Shown: positions 1 to 8,691, counted from the first letter of the stretch. The stretch is DNA of 19,480 nt from JBEAUL01 sp041161475 (GCA_041161475.1 JBEAUL010000089.1:1-19480); one strand, 5' to 3'. The notes: generated by a model not told the origin, from the letters alone. Numbers and translations: made by a program.

Positions 1-68
1 ATGTTAAAGACAGTGAAAAACAAAAAATAAAAGAGATTTTTTAAATATATGATGATGCTCAACGACAG

Positions 69-638
69 TTACCGTGTAATATAAGATTTTGACAGTGAAT
101 ATTTCTCTTGAAAATCGGCAAAAAATTTCCTCAAGTTCAAATCGAGTGTGTTTTCAGATTCTTTTTCTAAAAAATCTATAAAAATAGTTTGATGTGCTTG
201 AGATAATGTTGGAAAAATGTCAAAGATAATACGCAATGCGTCCATTCTAACTCCATGATTATTGTCATTACATAATGCCACGATATGAGCATGCGTTTCT
301 TGGATTTCTGTTGTTGTGAGTAAATTTTTATTTATCAATAAAGCGCTTAACCTTAAAAAGTGCTGTCTAAGATCATGGTCGAATTTTTTACAAAGTGCAC
401 TAATGCGCGTGTAAAGTCCGGATTTTTCATAGATATTTAAGTGGGAATAAATGTAAATGAGTAAGTCCCCTATCATTAAAATATCATTATCATTTTGAGA
501 TAAGGTGAGTAAACGGAAGTGTATTTGTTGTTTTTTTGTTGTGCAGAGAGCCGTATACAGAGGCATAATTTCTCTGATATCTAAAAAAGAGCTTATTGTG
601 TCAAGGGCATCAGGATGTAATTTTGAAAAAATAAGCAT
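69..638 (-). CDS. F-box-like / HEAT-like repeat protein, possible effector
   Basis: This is a 189-residue protein of unknown function. Residues 5-33 read like an F-box: a Leu-x-Pro opening (LHPDALDTISSFLDIRE), spaced leucines and isoleucines, then an IMPLYTALCT helix. That is the pattern eukaryotic F-box proteins use to bind Skp1. The rest is predicted helical, and residues around 115-160 (for example HAHIVALCNDNNHGVRMDAL) look like HEAT/ARM repeat units. There is no signal peptide or membrane segment. The ATG start lies 3 bases after the ubiK stop, so it is the last gene of the operon. The DNA is visibly AT-richer than the genes before it, which suggests a recent or lineage-specific addition. 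F-box proteins in bacteria are mostly effectors of intracellular species such as Legionella; a role here is inference. The match is by eye and the second position is His rather than the usual Pro, so it could simply be a small HEAT-like protein. Confidence 0.6.
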   Translation of the reverse strand: MLIFSKLHPDALDTISSFLDIREIMPLYTALCTTKKQQIHFRLLTLSQNDNDILMIGDLLIYIYSHLNIYEKSGLYTRISALCKKFDHDLRQHFLRLSALLINKNLLTTTEIQETHAHIVALCNDNNHGVRMDALRIIFDIFPTLSQAHQTIFIDFLEKESENTLDLNLRKFFADFQEKYSLSKSYITR

Positions 639-641
639 AGA

Positions 642-893
642 TTAAACGTCTTTTACTGTATCTAGATGTTGCTTAAGCGCTAACTCTAGGTTATCCAACT
701 TAATCCGGGCTTTAGACAGTAAAGCCGTTTGTACATCAAACATTTCTCGCGTTACAATGCCTTGTCGTTCCAGTGTGTTTTTGATCAATTGTTGAATATG
801 TTGTCTCATTTCTTCGCTGGCATCACGTAAAAACGGAAAAATCAGTCTTTGAATTTCTTCACTAACCGTATTAATCAGATTGTCATTATTCAT
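642..893 (-). CDS. ubiK: UbiK/YqiC family ubiquinone biosynthesis accessory factor
   Basis: This 83-residue protein belongs to the UbiK (YqiC, BMFP) family. The family has an amphipathic N-terminal helix and a C-terminal trimeric coiled coil. In E. coli it works with UbiJ as an accessory factor for aerobic coenzyme Q synthesis at the inner membrane. The diagnostic stretch is IVTREMFDVQTALLSKARIK at about residues 46-65, followed by a leucine-rich coiled coil (LDNLELALKQHL). Length matches the family (about 80-100 residues). The ATG overlaps the last 8 bases of plsC and the stop is 3 bases from the next gene, so it is translated as part of the operon. Its place beside plsC is not the E. coli one. 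The usual terminal Lys/Ala-rich tail is short here. Confidence 0.85.
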   Translation of the reverse strand: MNNDNLINTVSEEIQRLIFPFLRDASEEMRQHIQQLIKNTLERQGIVTREMFDVQTALLSKARIKLDNLELALKQHLDTVKDV

Positions 894-1602
894 GTATGTT
901 GCTCATTTCAGTTCTAATCCATTGCTCTACTCGAGAGATTAATTCTTGAGCAGATTCTCCTGTCTTGGGGTGTATGAGTGGGCCAATAGAAACTTGAATG
1001 GTTCCGGGTTTTGTTATCCACCAGCCACGTGGCCAAAACTGACCTGCATTGTGTGCAATGGGTAAAATAGGGCTTTGAGCCTCTATTGCAAGGCTTGCAC
1101 CTCCTTTTGCAAAACGATGGTGATGTCCGGGTAATACACGCGTGCCTTCAGGAAAAATCACGACCCAACGATCTTCGCGTAATCGTTGAGTCCCTTTGCT
1201 AATGACTTGGTGATAAGCCCCTCGTTTTTGGCGTTTAATAGCGACAGGTTTGAGTAAAGCAAGCCCCCAACCAAAAAAAGGAATATAGAGTAACTCTTGT
1301 TTTAACACCCAGCTTTGGGTTGGCAATAGCGTTTGCATAAAAACCGTTTCCCAAGCAGACTGATGATTGCTGATAACAACAACGCTGTGTGCTTTGTGGG
1401 GTACTTGGCCTTTAGTGCGATATTGCAGTCCAACGGTTTTTTTTGCCCATGCAATAAAAAAATGAGACCAACGCGTAATGATAAAATAGCGGATCTTGTC
1501 AGGGAAGAGAAAAATAATTGGAGAGGAAGCCCCAAAAAGGACAGTAGCAAGGCCAATCCCCAGATAAAAAAGGATAACACGTATTGTCCAGAGGACCTTC
1601 AT
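886..1602 (-). CDS. plsC: 1-acyl-sn-glycerol-3-phosphate acyltransferase (PlsC type)
   Basis: The enzyme transfers an acyl chain to the sn-2 position of lysophosphatidic acid, giving phosphatidic acid for phospholipid synthesis at the inner membrane. The N-terminus is a membrane segment (about residues 2-30). Acyltransferase motif I is NHQSAWE, with Glu where the textbook HX4D motif has Asp. Motif III is FPEGTR. The HX4E form occurs in a known proteobacterial subfamily, so activity is still expected. Two starts are possible. The ATG ending at 1602 (MKVLWTIRV) has a GAAG ribosome-binding site 5 bases upstream and puts the hydrophobic segment right at the N-terminus. An ATG ending at 1623 adds seven residues (MLRSEVS) and would overlap gmhB by 14 bases. 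The first is preferred, giving 238 residues. It follows gmhB, the common gammaproteobacterial order. Confidence 0.88.
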   Translation of the reverse strand: MKVLWTIRVILFYLGIGLATVLFGASSPIIFLFPDKIRYFIITRWSHFFIAWAKKTVGLQYRTKGQVPHKAHSVVVISNHQSAWETVFMQTLLPTQSWVLKQELLYIPFFGWGLALLKPVAIKRQKRGAYHQVISKGTQRLREDRWVVIFPEGTRVLPGHHHRFAKGGASLAIEAQSPILPIAHNAGQFWPRGWWITKPGTIQVSIGPLIHPKTGESAQELISRVEQWIRTEMSNIHE

Positions 1603-1609
1603 GCTAACT

Positions 1610-2203
1610 TCAGATCTGAGCATATGTGTTGTTCTCTTGAAAAATACTTAAGTTCGTGACTGCTGTCATTAAATCTCTACAGACAAGCGTTTTCGCCAAT
1701 AATTCAGGTGTTTGTACTTGGAGTGTTTCTAGGGTTTTTTCCCCGTTTCCTGAGAGGACTAAAATAGGTTGACAGCCTGCAACATCGGCAGCTATTAGGT
1801 CACGCGCAGAGTCGCCAATAAAAGGAATACGATGTGTATCAAAAGGAAAGGGTAAGTTAAAAGTCGATGCAATTTGGGCCAATAGGCCGACTTTTGGTTT
1901 TCGGCATGCACAACCAGCATCGGGATGATGTGGACAATACGCAATAAAATGAATTTTTCCGCCTAAAGCATCAAGGGCATGGTGCATTTTATCATGAATA
2001 GCCAATAATGTTTTCTCATCGTAATATCCTCGACCAATTCCAGATTGGTTGGTGGCAATCGCAATTTTCCAGCCTTGTTGACAGAGCAAGGCAATGGCTT
2101 CCAAACTATTGGGGATAGGGTGCCATTCATCTGGTGATTTGACATAGGCGACAGATTCTTCATTAATCACGCCATCTCTGTCTAAAATCAATAATTTGTT
2201 CAT
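1610..2203 (-). CDS. gmhB: D-glycero-beta-D-manno-heptose-1,7-bisphosphate 7-phosphatase
   Basis: GmhB removes the 7-phosphate from heptose 1,7-bisphosphate in the ADP-heptose pathway that supplies the LPS inner core, acting in the cytosol. It is a HAD-superfamily enzyme. The nucleophile motif DRDGVIN is at residues 8-14, the Thr motif is ATNQSG at about 50-55, and the metal-acid motif GDSARDLIAA lies near 130. The Zn-binding loop CPHHPDAGCACRKP (about 89-102) separates GmhB from other HAD phosphatases. Length (197 residues) is normal. The start ATG overlaps the glyS stop as ATGA, so translation is probably coupled. Confidence 0.95.
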   Translation of the reverse strand: MNKLLILDRDGVINEESVAYVKSPDEWHPIPNSLEAIALLCQQGWKIAIATNQSGIGRGYYDEKTLLAIHDKMHHALDALGGKIHFIAYCPHHPDAGCACRKPKVGLLAQIASTFNLPFPFDTHRIPFIGDSARDLIAADVAGCQPILVLSGNGEKTLETLQVQTPELLAKTLVCRDLMTAVTNLSIFQENNTYAQI

Positions 2204-4395
2204 AATACCCCTAAATTTCCGACACAGTTAAATGTCTGTTGTAAGCACTGTAATAAACGAAGTCGATTCATTTTTATCGATTCATTTTTGTCTAAAATCA
2301 TCACGCTGTCGAAAAAGTCATCGACTGGTTTTTGTAATGCCACCAATTCCAGGAGTATTGCATCGTAATTTGCATTGACCAGAAGCGGATCGATGGTTGT
2401 AGAGACAGTTGTTAAGGCTTCAATTAAGGCTTTTTCGCTTGGATCGGAAAGCAAGGTCATATCAATATGTTGCGTTAAGGCGCCTAAAGTATCCCCTTTT
2501 ATCATGGGTATCGTCTGTTTAGACAAAATATTTTTAACACGCTTATTTGTAGCAATCACCGATGTTGCGCTTGAGTGGTTTAAAAAAAGCGCCAATGCTT
2601 GAGCCCGCTTCCATAAATCCAGTGGACGAGAAATACCTTTGTCAGCCAAGGCATCAAATATTGATAGAGGTAACTGTTTTTCTTGGCAGAGTGTTTTTAA
2701 TCTTTCGGCCAGAAACGCAACTACTTTTTCTACTATTTTTGGATCCGAAAATGTGATGCCATAACTGTCACGGGCAATATGACATAACTGGCGTAAATCG
2801 ATATCTAATGCGTTTTCGATGCAGATACGCAAGATACCCGCAGCTTGTCGACGTAAGGCAAATGGATCTTTATCTCCCGTAGGCGCTTTTCCGATACCAA
2901 AAAGGCCAATTAAGCTATCAATTTTATCTGCGATACTCACAATGCTGCCTGCGGATGTGCTAGGCAATTTATCTTGTGCGAAACGCGGTAAGTAGTGTGC
3001 TTCAATGGCTTCTGCCACAGCGTCGTTTTCTTTAGATAGCTGGGCATAGTATTTACCCATAATTCCCTGTAATTCAGGGAATTCGGAGACCATGTGAGTG
3101 AGTAAGTCCGCTTTACACAATTCTGCGGCGCGCTCAGCAATCTGAATGGATTTTTTATCCATGCCCAGATCGTGTGCCATTTGATGGCTCAAATGCATTA
3201 TTCGACGTGTTTTTTCTAATACCGATCCGAGACCGGCTTGAAAAACAATCCGAGACAATCCTAAGTTGTGATCGGATAAGGATATTTTTTTGTCTTGTTC
3301 AAAATGAAAAACAGCATCTTGAAGACGTGCATGCATGACCCGTTCATTACCACGGATAACCGTACGACTGTCTTTACTGATAAGATTACTCACAATAATA
3401 AAATAAGGGAGCAGATTGCCTTGCTTGTCTTGGCACGCAAAACAGCGTTGATGTACTTGCATCGCCGTAATTAATACTTCGGGCGGCAATGCTAAAAACT
3501 CGGGCTTAAAGTGTCCGACTAAAATCTCGGGGTACTCAACTAAGCCAGTGACTTCTGCGAGTAACTGTTCATCTATAATAGCCTCCATTCCTTGGGCATT
3601 ACAGACTGTAGCAATTTTATCTCGAATCATCTGTTTTCTTTTAGTGGTTTCTGCAATAACAAATCCCTTTTTTTCTAAGCATGTCACGTATTCCATAGGG
3701 CTGGCCAAGGGTAAAATAGCAGGATGCATGGTATGGTGCCCACGAATATTTCCTTGAGTGGTTAAACCGTATACTCTACCGACAATGGGCGTATCACCAA
3801 ATAGTAAGGTAATTGATTGAATGGGTCTTAAGAAAGTATACGCATTGTCTCCCCAGCGCATCCGTTTACTCATTGGGAGCTTATCGAGCACTTGAGTGAG
3901 TATTTCTGGTAAAAAAACCGTGATAGAGCGACCCACGGTATCGGTGGAACAAGTCAGCCATTTTCCTTTAGAGGTTTCTTGAATACTGAGTTTTTCTAAT
4001 GGCGTGTTTACACTGTTGGCAAAGGCAAGTGCAGCAGGCGTAGGATTGCCGGTTGCATCGTAGGCGGCAACAAGGCTGGGTCCACGTTTTACAATGGTAA
4101 CATCAGGTTCCTTATACGGAAAATCTGCAATACACACAGCAAGACGACGTGGGGTAGAAAAATGCGTAATATTACCCACAGAAAAGCCTTTTTCTATAAA
4201 AGCCTGTGAAAGCAGTGAGGCGAAATGTTGTTCAAGTGCAACCAAAGATTTTGCAGGCAATTCTTCGGTAGCAATTTCAATCAGTAGGGGTTGATTACAG
4301 GGTTTTGGTTCCCGCGTAATTTGGGCGCTTGCATGAGGTGAAGCGTGTTGTTGTAACAATTTGTTTGAACGAATACGGCTTGGTTTTTTTATCAT
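2200..4395 (-). CDS. glyS: glycyl-tRNA synthetase beta subunit
   Basis: This is the beta chain of the bacterial alpha2beta2 class II glycyl-tRNA synthetase. It binds tRNA(Gly) and is needed for charging. The family signature LLIEIATEELPAKSL appears at about residues 37-51 and DPFALRRQAAGILRI near residue 510, with a DALR-type anticodon-binding domain at the C-terminus. At 731 residues it is about 35 longer than typical GlyS (about 690), because a basic, Gln/His-rich segment precedes the conserved N-terminus. There is no Met within this extension, and the ATG has an AGGG site 9 bases upstream, so the extension is probably real; a TTG at codon 13 is the only other candidate. It starts 5 bases after glyQ and overlaps gmhB by 4. 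Confidence 0.97.
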   Translation of the reverse strand: MIKKPSRIRSNKLLQQHASPHASAQITREPKPCNQPLLIEIATEELPAKSLVALEQHFASLLSQAFIEKGFSVGNITHFSTPRRLAVCIADFPYKEPDVTIVKRGPSLVAAYDATGNPTPAALAFANSVNTPLEKLSIQETSKGKWLTCSTDTVGRSITVFLPEILTQVLDKLPMSKRMRWGDNAYTFLRPIQSITLLFGDTPIVGRVYGLTTQGNIRGHHTMHPAILPLASPMEYVTCLEKKGFVIAETTKRKQMIRDKIATVCNAQGMEAIIDEQLLAEVTGLVEYPEILVGHFKPEFLALPPEVLITAMQVHQRCFACQDKQGNLLPYFIIVSNLISKDSRTVIRGNERVMHARLQDAVFHFEQDKKISLSDHNLGLSRIVFQAGLGSVLEKTRRIMHLSHQMAHDLGMDKKSIQIAERAAELCKADLLTHMVSEFPELQGIMGKYYAQLSKENDAVAEAIEAHYLPRFAQDKLPSTSAGSIVSIADKIDSLIGLFGIGKAPTGDKDPFALRRQAAGILRICIENALDIDLRQLCHIARDSYGITFSDPKIVEKVVAFLAERLKTLCQEKQLPLSIFDALADKGISRPLDLWKRAQALALFLNHSSATSVIATNKRVKNILSKQTIPMIKGDTLGALTQHIDMTLLSDPSEKALIEALTTVSTTIDPLLVNANYDAILLELVALQKPVDDFFDSVMILDKNESIKMNRLRLLQCLQQTFNCVGNLGVL

Positions 4396-4400
4396 GATGC

Positions 4401-5354
4401 TTAACCCTGTTTGTTGGGGCTCAAAGAGTCTAGTTGTAGTGGATGTTCTAAAGAATTTAATAAAGGAAAGCCCATCTCTTCTCGTACAGATAAGTAAGTG
4501 GTCGCAACAGCACGCGACATTGCTCGTACGCGTAATATAAAACGCTGGCGTTCAGATACCGACACAGCATGCCGTGCATCGAGTAAATTAAATGTATGAG
4601 AGGCCTTAAGTACCATTTCATAAGCTGGAATGGGGAGCGTTGCTTCGCTTAAGGCAAGACACTCGGATTCAAACATATCGAATTGTGCCAACAAATGATC
4701 GGTGTTGGCATGCTCAAAATTGTAAGCAGACATTTCTTTTTCATTTTGAAAAAACAAATCGCCATATGTCACTGTGCCAAAGGGCCCTTTTGTCCAAATA
4801 AGGTCTGTAAAGGCTTCTTTTTCTTGTAGGTATAAAGCCAGTCTGTCGACTCCGTACGCAAGTTCTCCCATAACGGGTTGGCAAGGCAAGCCACCCACTT
4901 GTTGAAAGTAGGTAAATTGCGTAATCTCCATGCCATCAAGCCAGACCTCCCAACCCAAACCAGATGCCCCGAGTGTCGGGGATTCCCAGTTATCTTCCAC
5001 AAATCGAATATCATGTACCAGTGGATCGATTCCAATGGCCTGTAGGGATCGTAAATATCGATCTTGAATATCGCTGGGAGAAGGTTTTAATACCACCTGA
5101 TATTGATAAAAATGTTGACCACGATTCGGGTGCAAGCCGTATCGACCATCTGTAGGACGCCTCGAAGACTGTACATGTGCAGCAAACCAAGGTTCCGGGC
5201 CAATCGCGCGCAAAAAGGTCTCTGGGTGAAAGGTGCCTGCACCAATTTCCATATCGAAGGGTTGCAATATAACGCAACCTTGGGCAGACCAAAATTGCTC
5301 TAAGCGTTGAATCAGATCTTGTACTGTTGCAGGTTTTGTTATGCGTGCTGTCAT
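4401..5354 (-). CDS. glyQ: glycyl-tRNA synthetase alpha subunit
   Basis: This is the catalytic alpha chain of glycyl-tRNA synthetase. It activates glycine with ATP and, with GlyS, charges tRNA(Gly). The 317 residues are highly conserved: FWSAQGCVILQPFDMEIGAG near residue 22, followed by GPEPWFAAHVQSSRRPTDGR and HPNRGQHFYQYQVVLKPSP, then the GLGWEVWLDGMEITQFTYFQ block near residue 130. Length is normal (about 300). An AGGA site lies 11 bases before the ATG. There are 32 bases after glmS with no visible terminator, so it is probably read from the glmU promoter. Confidence 0.98.
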   Translation of the reverse strand: MTARITKPATVQDLIQRLEQFWSAQGCVILQPFDMEIGAGTFHPETFLRAIGPEPWFAAHVQSSRRPTDGRYGLHPNRGQHFYQYQVVLKPSPSDIQDRYLRSLQAIGIDPLVHDIRFVEDNWESPTLGASGLGWEVWLDGMEITQFTYFQQVGGLPCQPVMGELAYGVDRLALYLQEKEAFTDLIWTKGPFGTVTYGDLFFQNEKEMSAYNFEHANTDHLLAQFDMFESECLALSEATLPIPAYEMVLKASHTFNLLDARHAVSVSERQRFILRVRAMSRAVATTYLSVREEMGFPLLNSLEHPLQLDSLSPNKQG

Positions 5355-5386
5355 CGAAAAAAGAATCCTATGTGTGTTTATTGTGA

Positions 5387-7249
5387 TTATTCAACGGTCA
5401 CTGATTTGGCTAAATTACGCGGCTGATCAACATTGGTTCCTTTAAGCACAGCCAAATGATAGGCCAGTAACTGTAAGGGAATAACATAAGCAATGGGCGC
5501 CAATACGGGAGAAATACGAGGCAATCGTACAACCTTGACAGATGGATCTAAACCGGAGAGTGTGTCATCAATAAAAGCAAAGAGTTGTCCGCCTCGTGCC
5601 CGCACTTCTTCTACATTGGATTTGAGTTTTTCCCATAAAGCATCGTTAGGGCCCAACACAATGACAGGCATAGTAGCATCTACCAATGCCAAAGGACCAT
5701 GTTTTAGTTCGCCAGCAGGATAGGCTTCCGCGTAAATATAAGACAATTCTTTTACCTTTAAAGCACCCTCCATCGCAATAGGTAAACAAGCACCTCTACC
5801 TAGAAAAAGCATTTTCTCTTGATGGGCGAGTTGTTGGGCAATCGATTGAATTTGAGTGTCTAATGCTAAAAACGAAGCTATTTTATCGGGTAACGCTTCT
5901 AAAGCGTCTATTAAATCGCGTTGTGTACTAGGAGACAATTTATCTTTTGAGGCCATGCGTAAAGCAAGTAACAACAAAGCCATTAATTGTGCCGTAAACG
6001 CTTTTGTAGAACAAACGCCAATCTCAGTGCCTGCTAAGGTAAGAAACTGCAAATCGGCATGACGCATCATGGCGCTGTTTGGGACGTTCCCAATACATAA
6101 AGTACCTAGACAATGCCGTTGTGATTTGGCCTCTTTAATGGCAGCCAAGGTGTCCGCTGTTTCTCCAGATTGAGAAATGGCTACAAATAAGGTATTTTCA
6201 GGGATAACTTTTGTTCGGTAGCGAAATTCACTCGCAATTTCTACTTCGCAAGGCACATTGGTAAAGGTTTCTAGCCAGTATTTACCGACGAGTCCAGCAA
6301 AATAGCTGGTACCACAGGCAATGATATGTATTTTTTTTGCTTGTGGTAACAAGGTTTCTGCTTGGGGACCAAAGACGCTAAAGGGCAGGGTTCCCTTCAC
6401 AAGGTTTTCTGTTAGGGTTGCTCGTAAGGTATCGGGTTGTTCAAACATTTCTTTTTGCATAAAATGCTTGAAATGCTGTTTGTCTCCTGGATCTGTTTCC
6501 CAACGAATAACCGTTGTTGGGCGAGAGACAGGCGCTCTTTTTTCATTAAAAATCTTGACATGACTTCTAGAAACCGCAGCAATGTCACCCTCTTCTAAAT
6601 AAATAAATTCAGGACAAATAGGCTTGAGTGCGATGGGATCGGAGGCGACAAAATGGCCTTCCTCACTTATCCCGATTACCAAGGGGCTACTAGAGCGCGC
6701 GGCAATTAATGTCTCTGGGTTGTTGATATCCATGACACAAATGGCATACGCACCAGTTAAACGCGCAAGTACCGTTTGAACCGCCAGTTGTAATGGACTG
6801 GTGTTGTCTGGTAGTACAATCTGATTGTGTTCATTTTGTTTGAGCACATGTTCAATATAAATCGCAAGCACCTCTGAATCGGTATCAGAGGTAAAGGTAT
6901 GTCCCAAATCGGTTAAAGTTTGTTTGAGTTCACGGTAATTTTCAATGATGCCATTGTGCACAATGACAATGCGATGTCCACCGATATGCGGATGTGCGTT
7001 TTGTTCATTTGGAATGCCGTGTGTGGCCCAGCGTGTATGGGCAATACCGATGTAACCTGTTTTGGGTGTGATATTGAGTTGCGCCTCTAGGTTATCCACT
7101 TTCCCAACAACGCGAAGGCGTTCTAGGCCCTGTGGCGTAACAAGCGCCAATCCAGCAGAATCATAGCCACGATATTCAAGCCTCTTTAGGCCATCGACCA
7201 ATATTGGCACAATATCTCTTTGGGCAATAGCGCCAACAATACCACACAT
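5387..7249 (-). CDS. glmS: glutamine--fructose-6-phosphate aminotransferase (isomerizing)
   Basis: GlmS makes glucosamine-6-phosphate from fructose-6-phosphate and glutamine, the first step to UDP-GlcNAc for peptidoglycan and LPS. The N-terminal glutaminase domain begins MCGIVGAIAQRD, with Cys2 the nucleophile after Met removal, and includes HTRWATHG near residue 72. Two SIS sugar-isomerase domains follow (HIIACGTSYFAG near 310; SQSGETADTL; ELKHGPLALVD near 505). The terminus NLAKSVTVE is the family one. Length is 620 residues against 609 in E. coli. It starts 2 bases after glmU with a GAGGAG site 8 bases upstream, inside the end of glmU. No glmS ribozyme is present, as expected for this group. 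Confidence 0.98.
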   Translation of the reverse strand: MCGIVGAIAQRDIVPILVDGLKRLEYRGYDSAGLALVTPQGLERLRVVGKVDNLEAQLNITPKTGYIGIAHTRWATHGIPNEQNAHPHIGGHRIVIVHNGIIENYRELKQTLTDLGHTFTSDTDSEVLAIYIEHVLKQNEHNQIVLPDNTSPLQLAVQTVLARLTGAYAICVMDINNPETLIAARSSSPLVIGISEEGHFVASDPIALKPICPEFIYLEEGDIAAVSRSHVKIFNEKRAPVSRPTTVIRWETDPGDKQHFKHFMQKEMFEQPDTLRATLTENLVKGTLPFSVFGPQAETLLPQAKKIHIIACGTSYFAGLVGKYWLETFTNVPCEVEIASEFRYRTKVIPENTLFVAISQSGETADTLAAIKEAKSQRHCLGTLCIGNVPNSAMMRHADLQFLTLAGTEIGVCSTKAFTAQLMALLLLALRMASKDKLSPSTQRDLIDALEALPDKIASFLALDTQIQSIAQQLAHQEKMLFLGRGACLPIAMEGALKVKELSYIYAEAYPAGELKHGPLALVDATMPVIVLGPNDALWEKLKSNVEEVRARGGQLFAFIDDTLSGLDPSVKVVRLPRISPVLAPIAYVIPLQLLAYHLAVLKGTNVDQPRNLAKSVTVE

Positions 7250-7251
7250 TA

Positions 7252-8676
7252 TTATCTCTCCTCAGCAGTTGGGGGGGCGTCCATTTCTGGTTTTCTTGGA
7301 CGTTCCCAATCAGGACGTAAGCAAACATCTAGGCGATTGTACACCAAGCTGGCTTCCGGTACATCCTTTACAACGACCGTGCCAGCGCCAACCGTGGCTT
7401 GTTTTCGAACAATAACGGGTGCAACCAGTTGTACGCCTGCGCCAATAGAGACATTGTCTTCTAAAATTGTAGGGTGTTTATAAGCACCATCGTAATTACA
7501 GGTAATGGTTCCAGCACCAATATTGACGCGCTGACCCAGTGTTGAGTCTCCCACGTAACTTAAGTGGTTAATTTTAGAATGATTACCGACTTGAGATTGC
7601 TTTACTTCAACAAAATTACCAATGCCAGCATGCGCACCAATATTCGTTTTGGGACGTATTCGTGCAAATGGGCCTATACGCGTCATTTCTCCGATAGTGG
7701 CGCCTTCGATATAACTGTTTGCTAATATAGTGGTACCCGTGCGTGCAATGGTGTCTTTTAGATAGACATTTGCTCCTACGCGCACGTCTGCGCTTAAATT
7801 GATTTTGCCTTCGAGGATAACATTCACGTCGATGTGTACATCTGGGGCGATTTGTATGTCGTCGATGTTGCCTCTAATATCTAGTCGATGGGGATCAACG
7901 ATATGTACCCCTTTTGCCATCAACGACTCAGCGAGCCTGCTTTGATAAATGCGCTCAAGTTGTGCCAACTGCGAAAAAGTATTGACTCCCTGAATTTCAT
8001 CTGAAAATTGAGGGCTAATGTCAACGACTTTAAATCCATGTTGTACGGAAAGAGCGATAATATCGGTTAGATAGTATTCGCCTTGCTGGTTATTACTGGT
8101 TAGTGCAGGCAGTAGCTGTTTCAGTATGGTAACAGGAAAAGCATAAATGCCGGAATTCACTTCGGTAATGTGTTTTTGTTCAGCGGTAGCATCTTTTTCT
8201 TCAACAATGGCTTGAATATCGCCCGAGGGGTTGCGCACAATCCGACCAAAGCCAGTAGGGCAGGGCAGTTTTCCTACCAGTAGACTCAATGTGCTGGTGG
8301 ATAAGGCGTTTAATAATGCTTGAAGGCTCTCTTCAGTGATGAGTGGCATATCGCCATAGAGTACCATGACATATTTCGTATTTGGGGCCAATTGCTCCAA
8401 AGCCAAAGACACCGCATGCCCTGTACCCAACTGCGCTTCCTGGTGTACCCAAGTGACTTCGACATCTGGTTTGGCTGGAAGTAACGGTGCGTATAGGGGT
8501 TGTTGAGCTGAACCGTGTACAATCAATAATTGAGCTGGATAAATACGATTGGCTGTCTGGATAACCCGTTGTAGCAGAGGCACCCCGGCTAAAGTATACA
8601 AGACTTTGGGGCGATTCGAGTGCATTCTAGTGCCTTTACCTGCAGCCAATATAATAACAGAAAGATGCGTATTCAG
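7252..8676 (-). CDS. glmU: bifunctional UDP-GlcNAc pyrophosphorylase / glucosamine-1-P acetyltransferase
   Basis: GlmU acetylates glucosamine-1-phosphate and then joins it to UTP, giving UDP-GlcNAc. The N-terminal nucleotidyltransferase has SVIILAAGKGTRMHS and YGDMPLI. The C-terminal half is a left-handed beta-helix of hexapeptide repeats (RIRPKTNIGAHAGIGNFVEV, TCNYDGAYKHPT). No ATG lies upstream in frame. A TTG at 8649 falls inside the first beta strand and would delete the conserved VIIL, so it is unlikely. The frame stays open to a CTG at 8674-8676, which has a perfect AAGGAG 9 bases upstream and yields MNTHLSVIILAAGKG, a normal N-terminus; the protein is then 474 residues. CTG initiation is rare; a sequence error for ATG is the alternative. 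It is the first gene of the operon. Confidence 0.95.
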   Translation of the reverse strand: MNTHLSVIILAAGKGTRMHSNRPKVLYTLAGVPLLQRVIQTANRIYPAQLLIVHGSAQQPLYAPLLPAKPDVEVTWVHQEAQLGTGHAVSLALEQLAPNTKYVMVLYGDMPLITEESLQALLNALSTSTLSLLVGKLPCPTGFGRIVRNPSGDIQAIVEEKDATAEQKHITEVNSGIYAFPVTILKQLLPALTSNNQQGEYYLTDIIALSVQHGFKVVDISPQFSDEIQGVNTFSQLAQLERIYQSRLAESLMAKGVHIVDPHRLDIRGNIDDIQIAPDVHIDVNVILEGKINLSADVRVGANVYLKDTIARTGTTILANSYIEGATIGEMTRIGPFARIRPKTNIGAHAGIGNFVEVKQSQVGNHSKINHLSYVGDSTLGQRVNIGAGTITCNYDGAYKHPTILEDNVSIGAGVQLVAPVIVRKQATVGAGTVVVKDVPEASLVYNRLDVCLRPDWERPRKPEMDAPPTAEER

Positions 8677-8685
8677 AGGATTGGA

Positions 8686-8691
8686 CTCCTT
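8686..8691 (-). promoter_or_regulatory. strong ribosome-binding site that fixes the glmU CTG start
   Basis: On the minus strand the bases read AAGGAG, a full Shine-Dalgarno match. It is 9 bases from the CTG at 8674-8676 and 36 bases from the in-frame TTG at 8649, so it supports CTG as the glmU start. A 6-bp hairpin (GTTATC, 5-base loop, GATAAC) sits just upstream at 8698-8714. Confidence 0.7.

Noticed and set aside
3..44. A short plus-strand open frame entering from the left edge and ending at TAA 42-44, possibly the tail of a convergent gene
   Set aside because: Only 13 codons are visible (VKDSEKQKIKEIF); this could be the C-terminus of a neighbouring gene but cannot be told from chance in AT-rich DNA.
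886..1602. HX4E instead of HX4D in PlsC as a sign of an inactive enzyme
   Set aside because: The HX4E variant is found in a known proteobacterial subfamily of this enzyme, and FPEGTR is intact, so loss of function is not supported.
1333..1659. A 108-codon plus-strand open frame antisense to plsC and gmhB
   Set aside because: It overlaps two clearly real genes, has no recognisable domain and no supporting ribosome-binding site.
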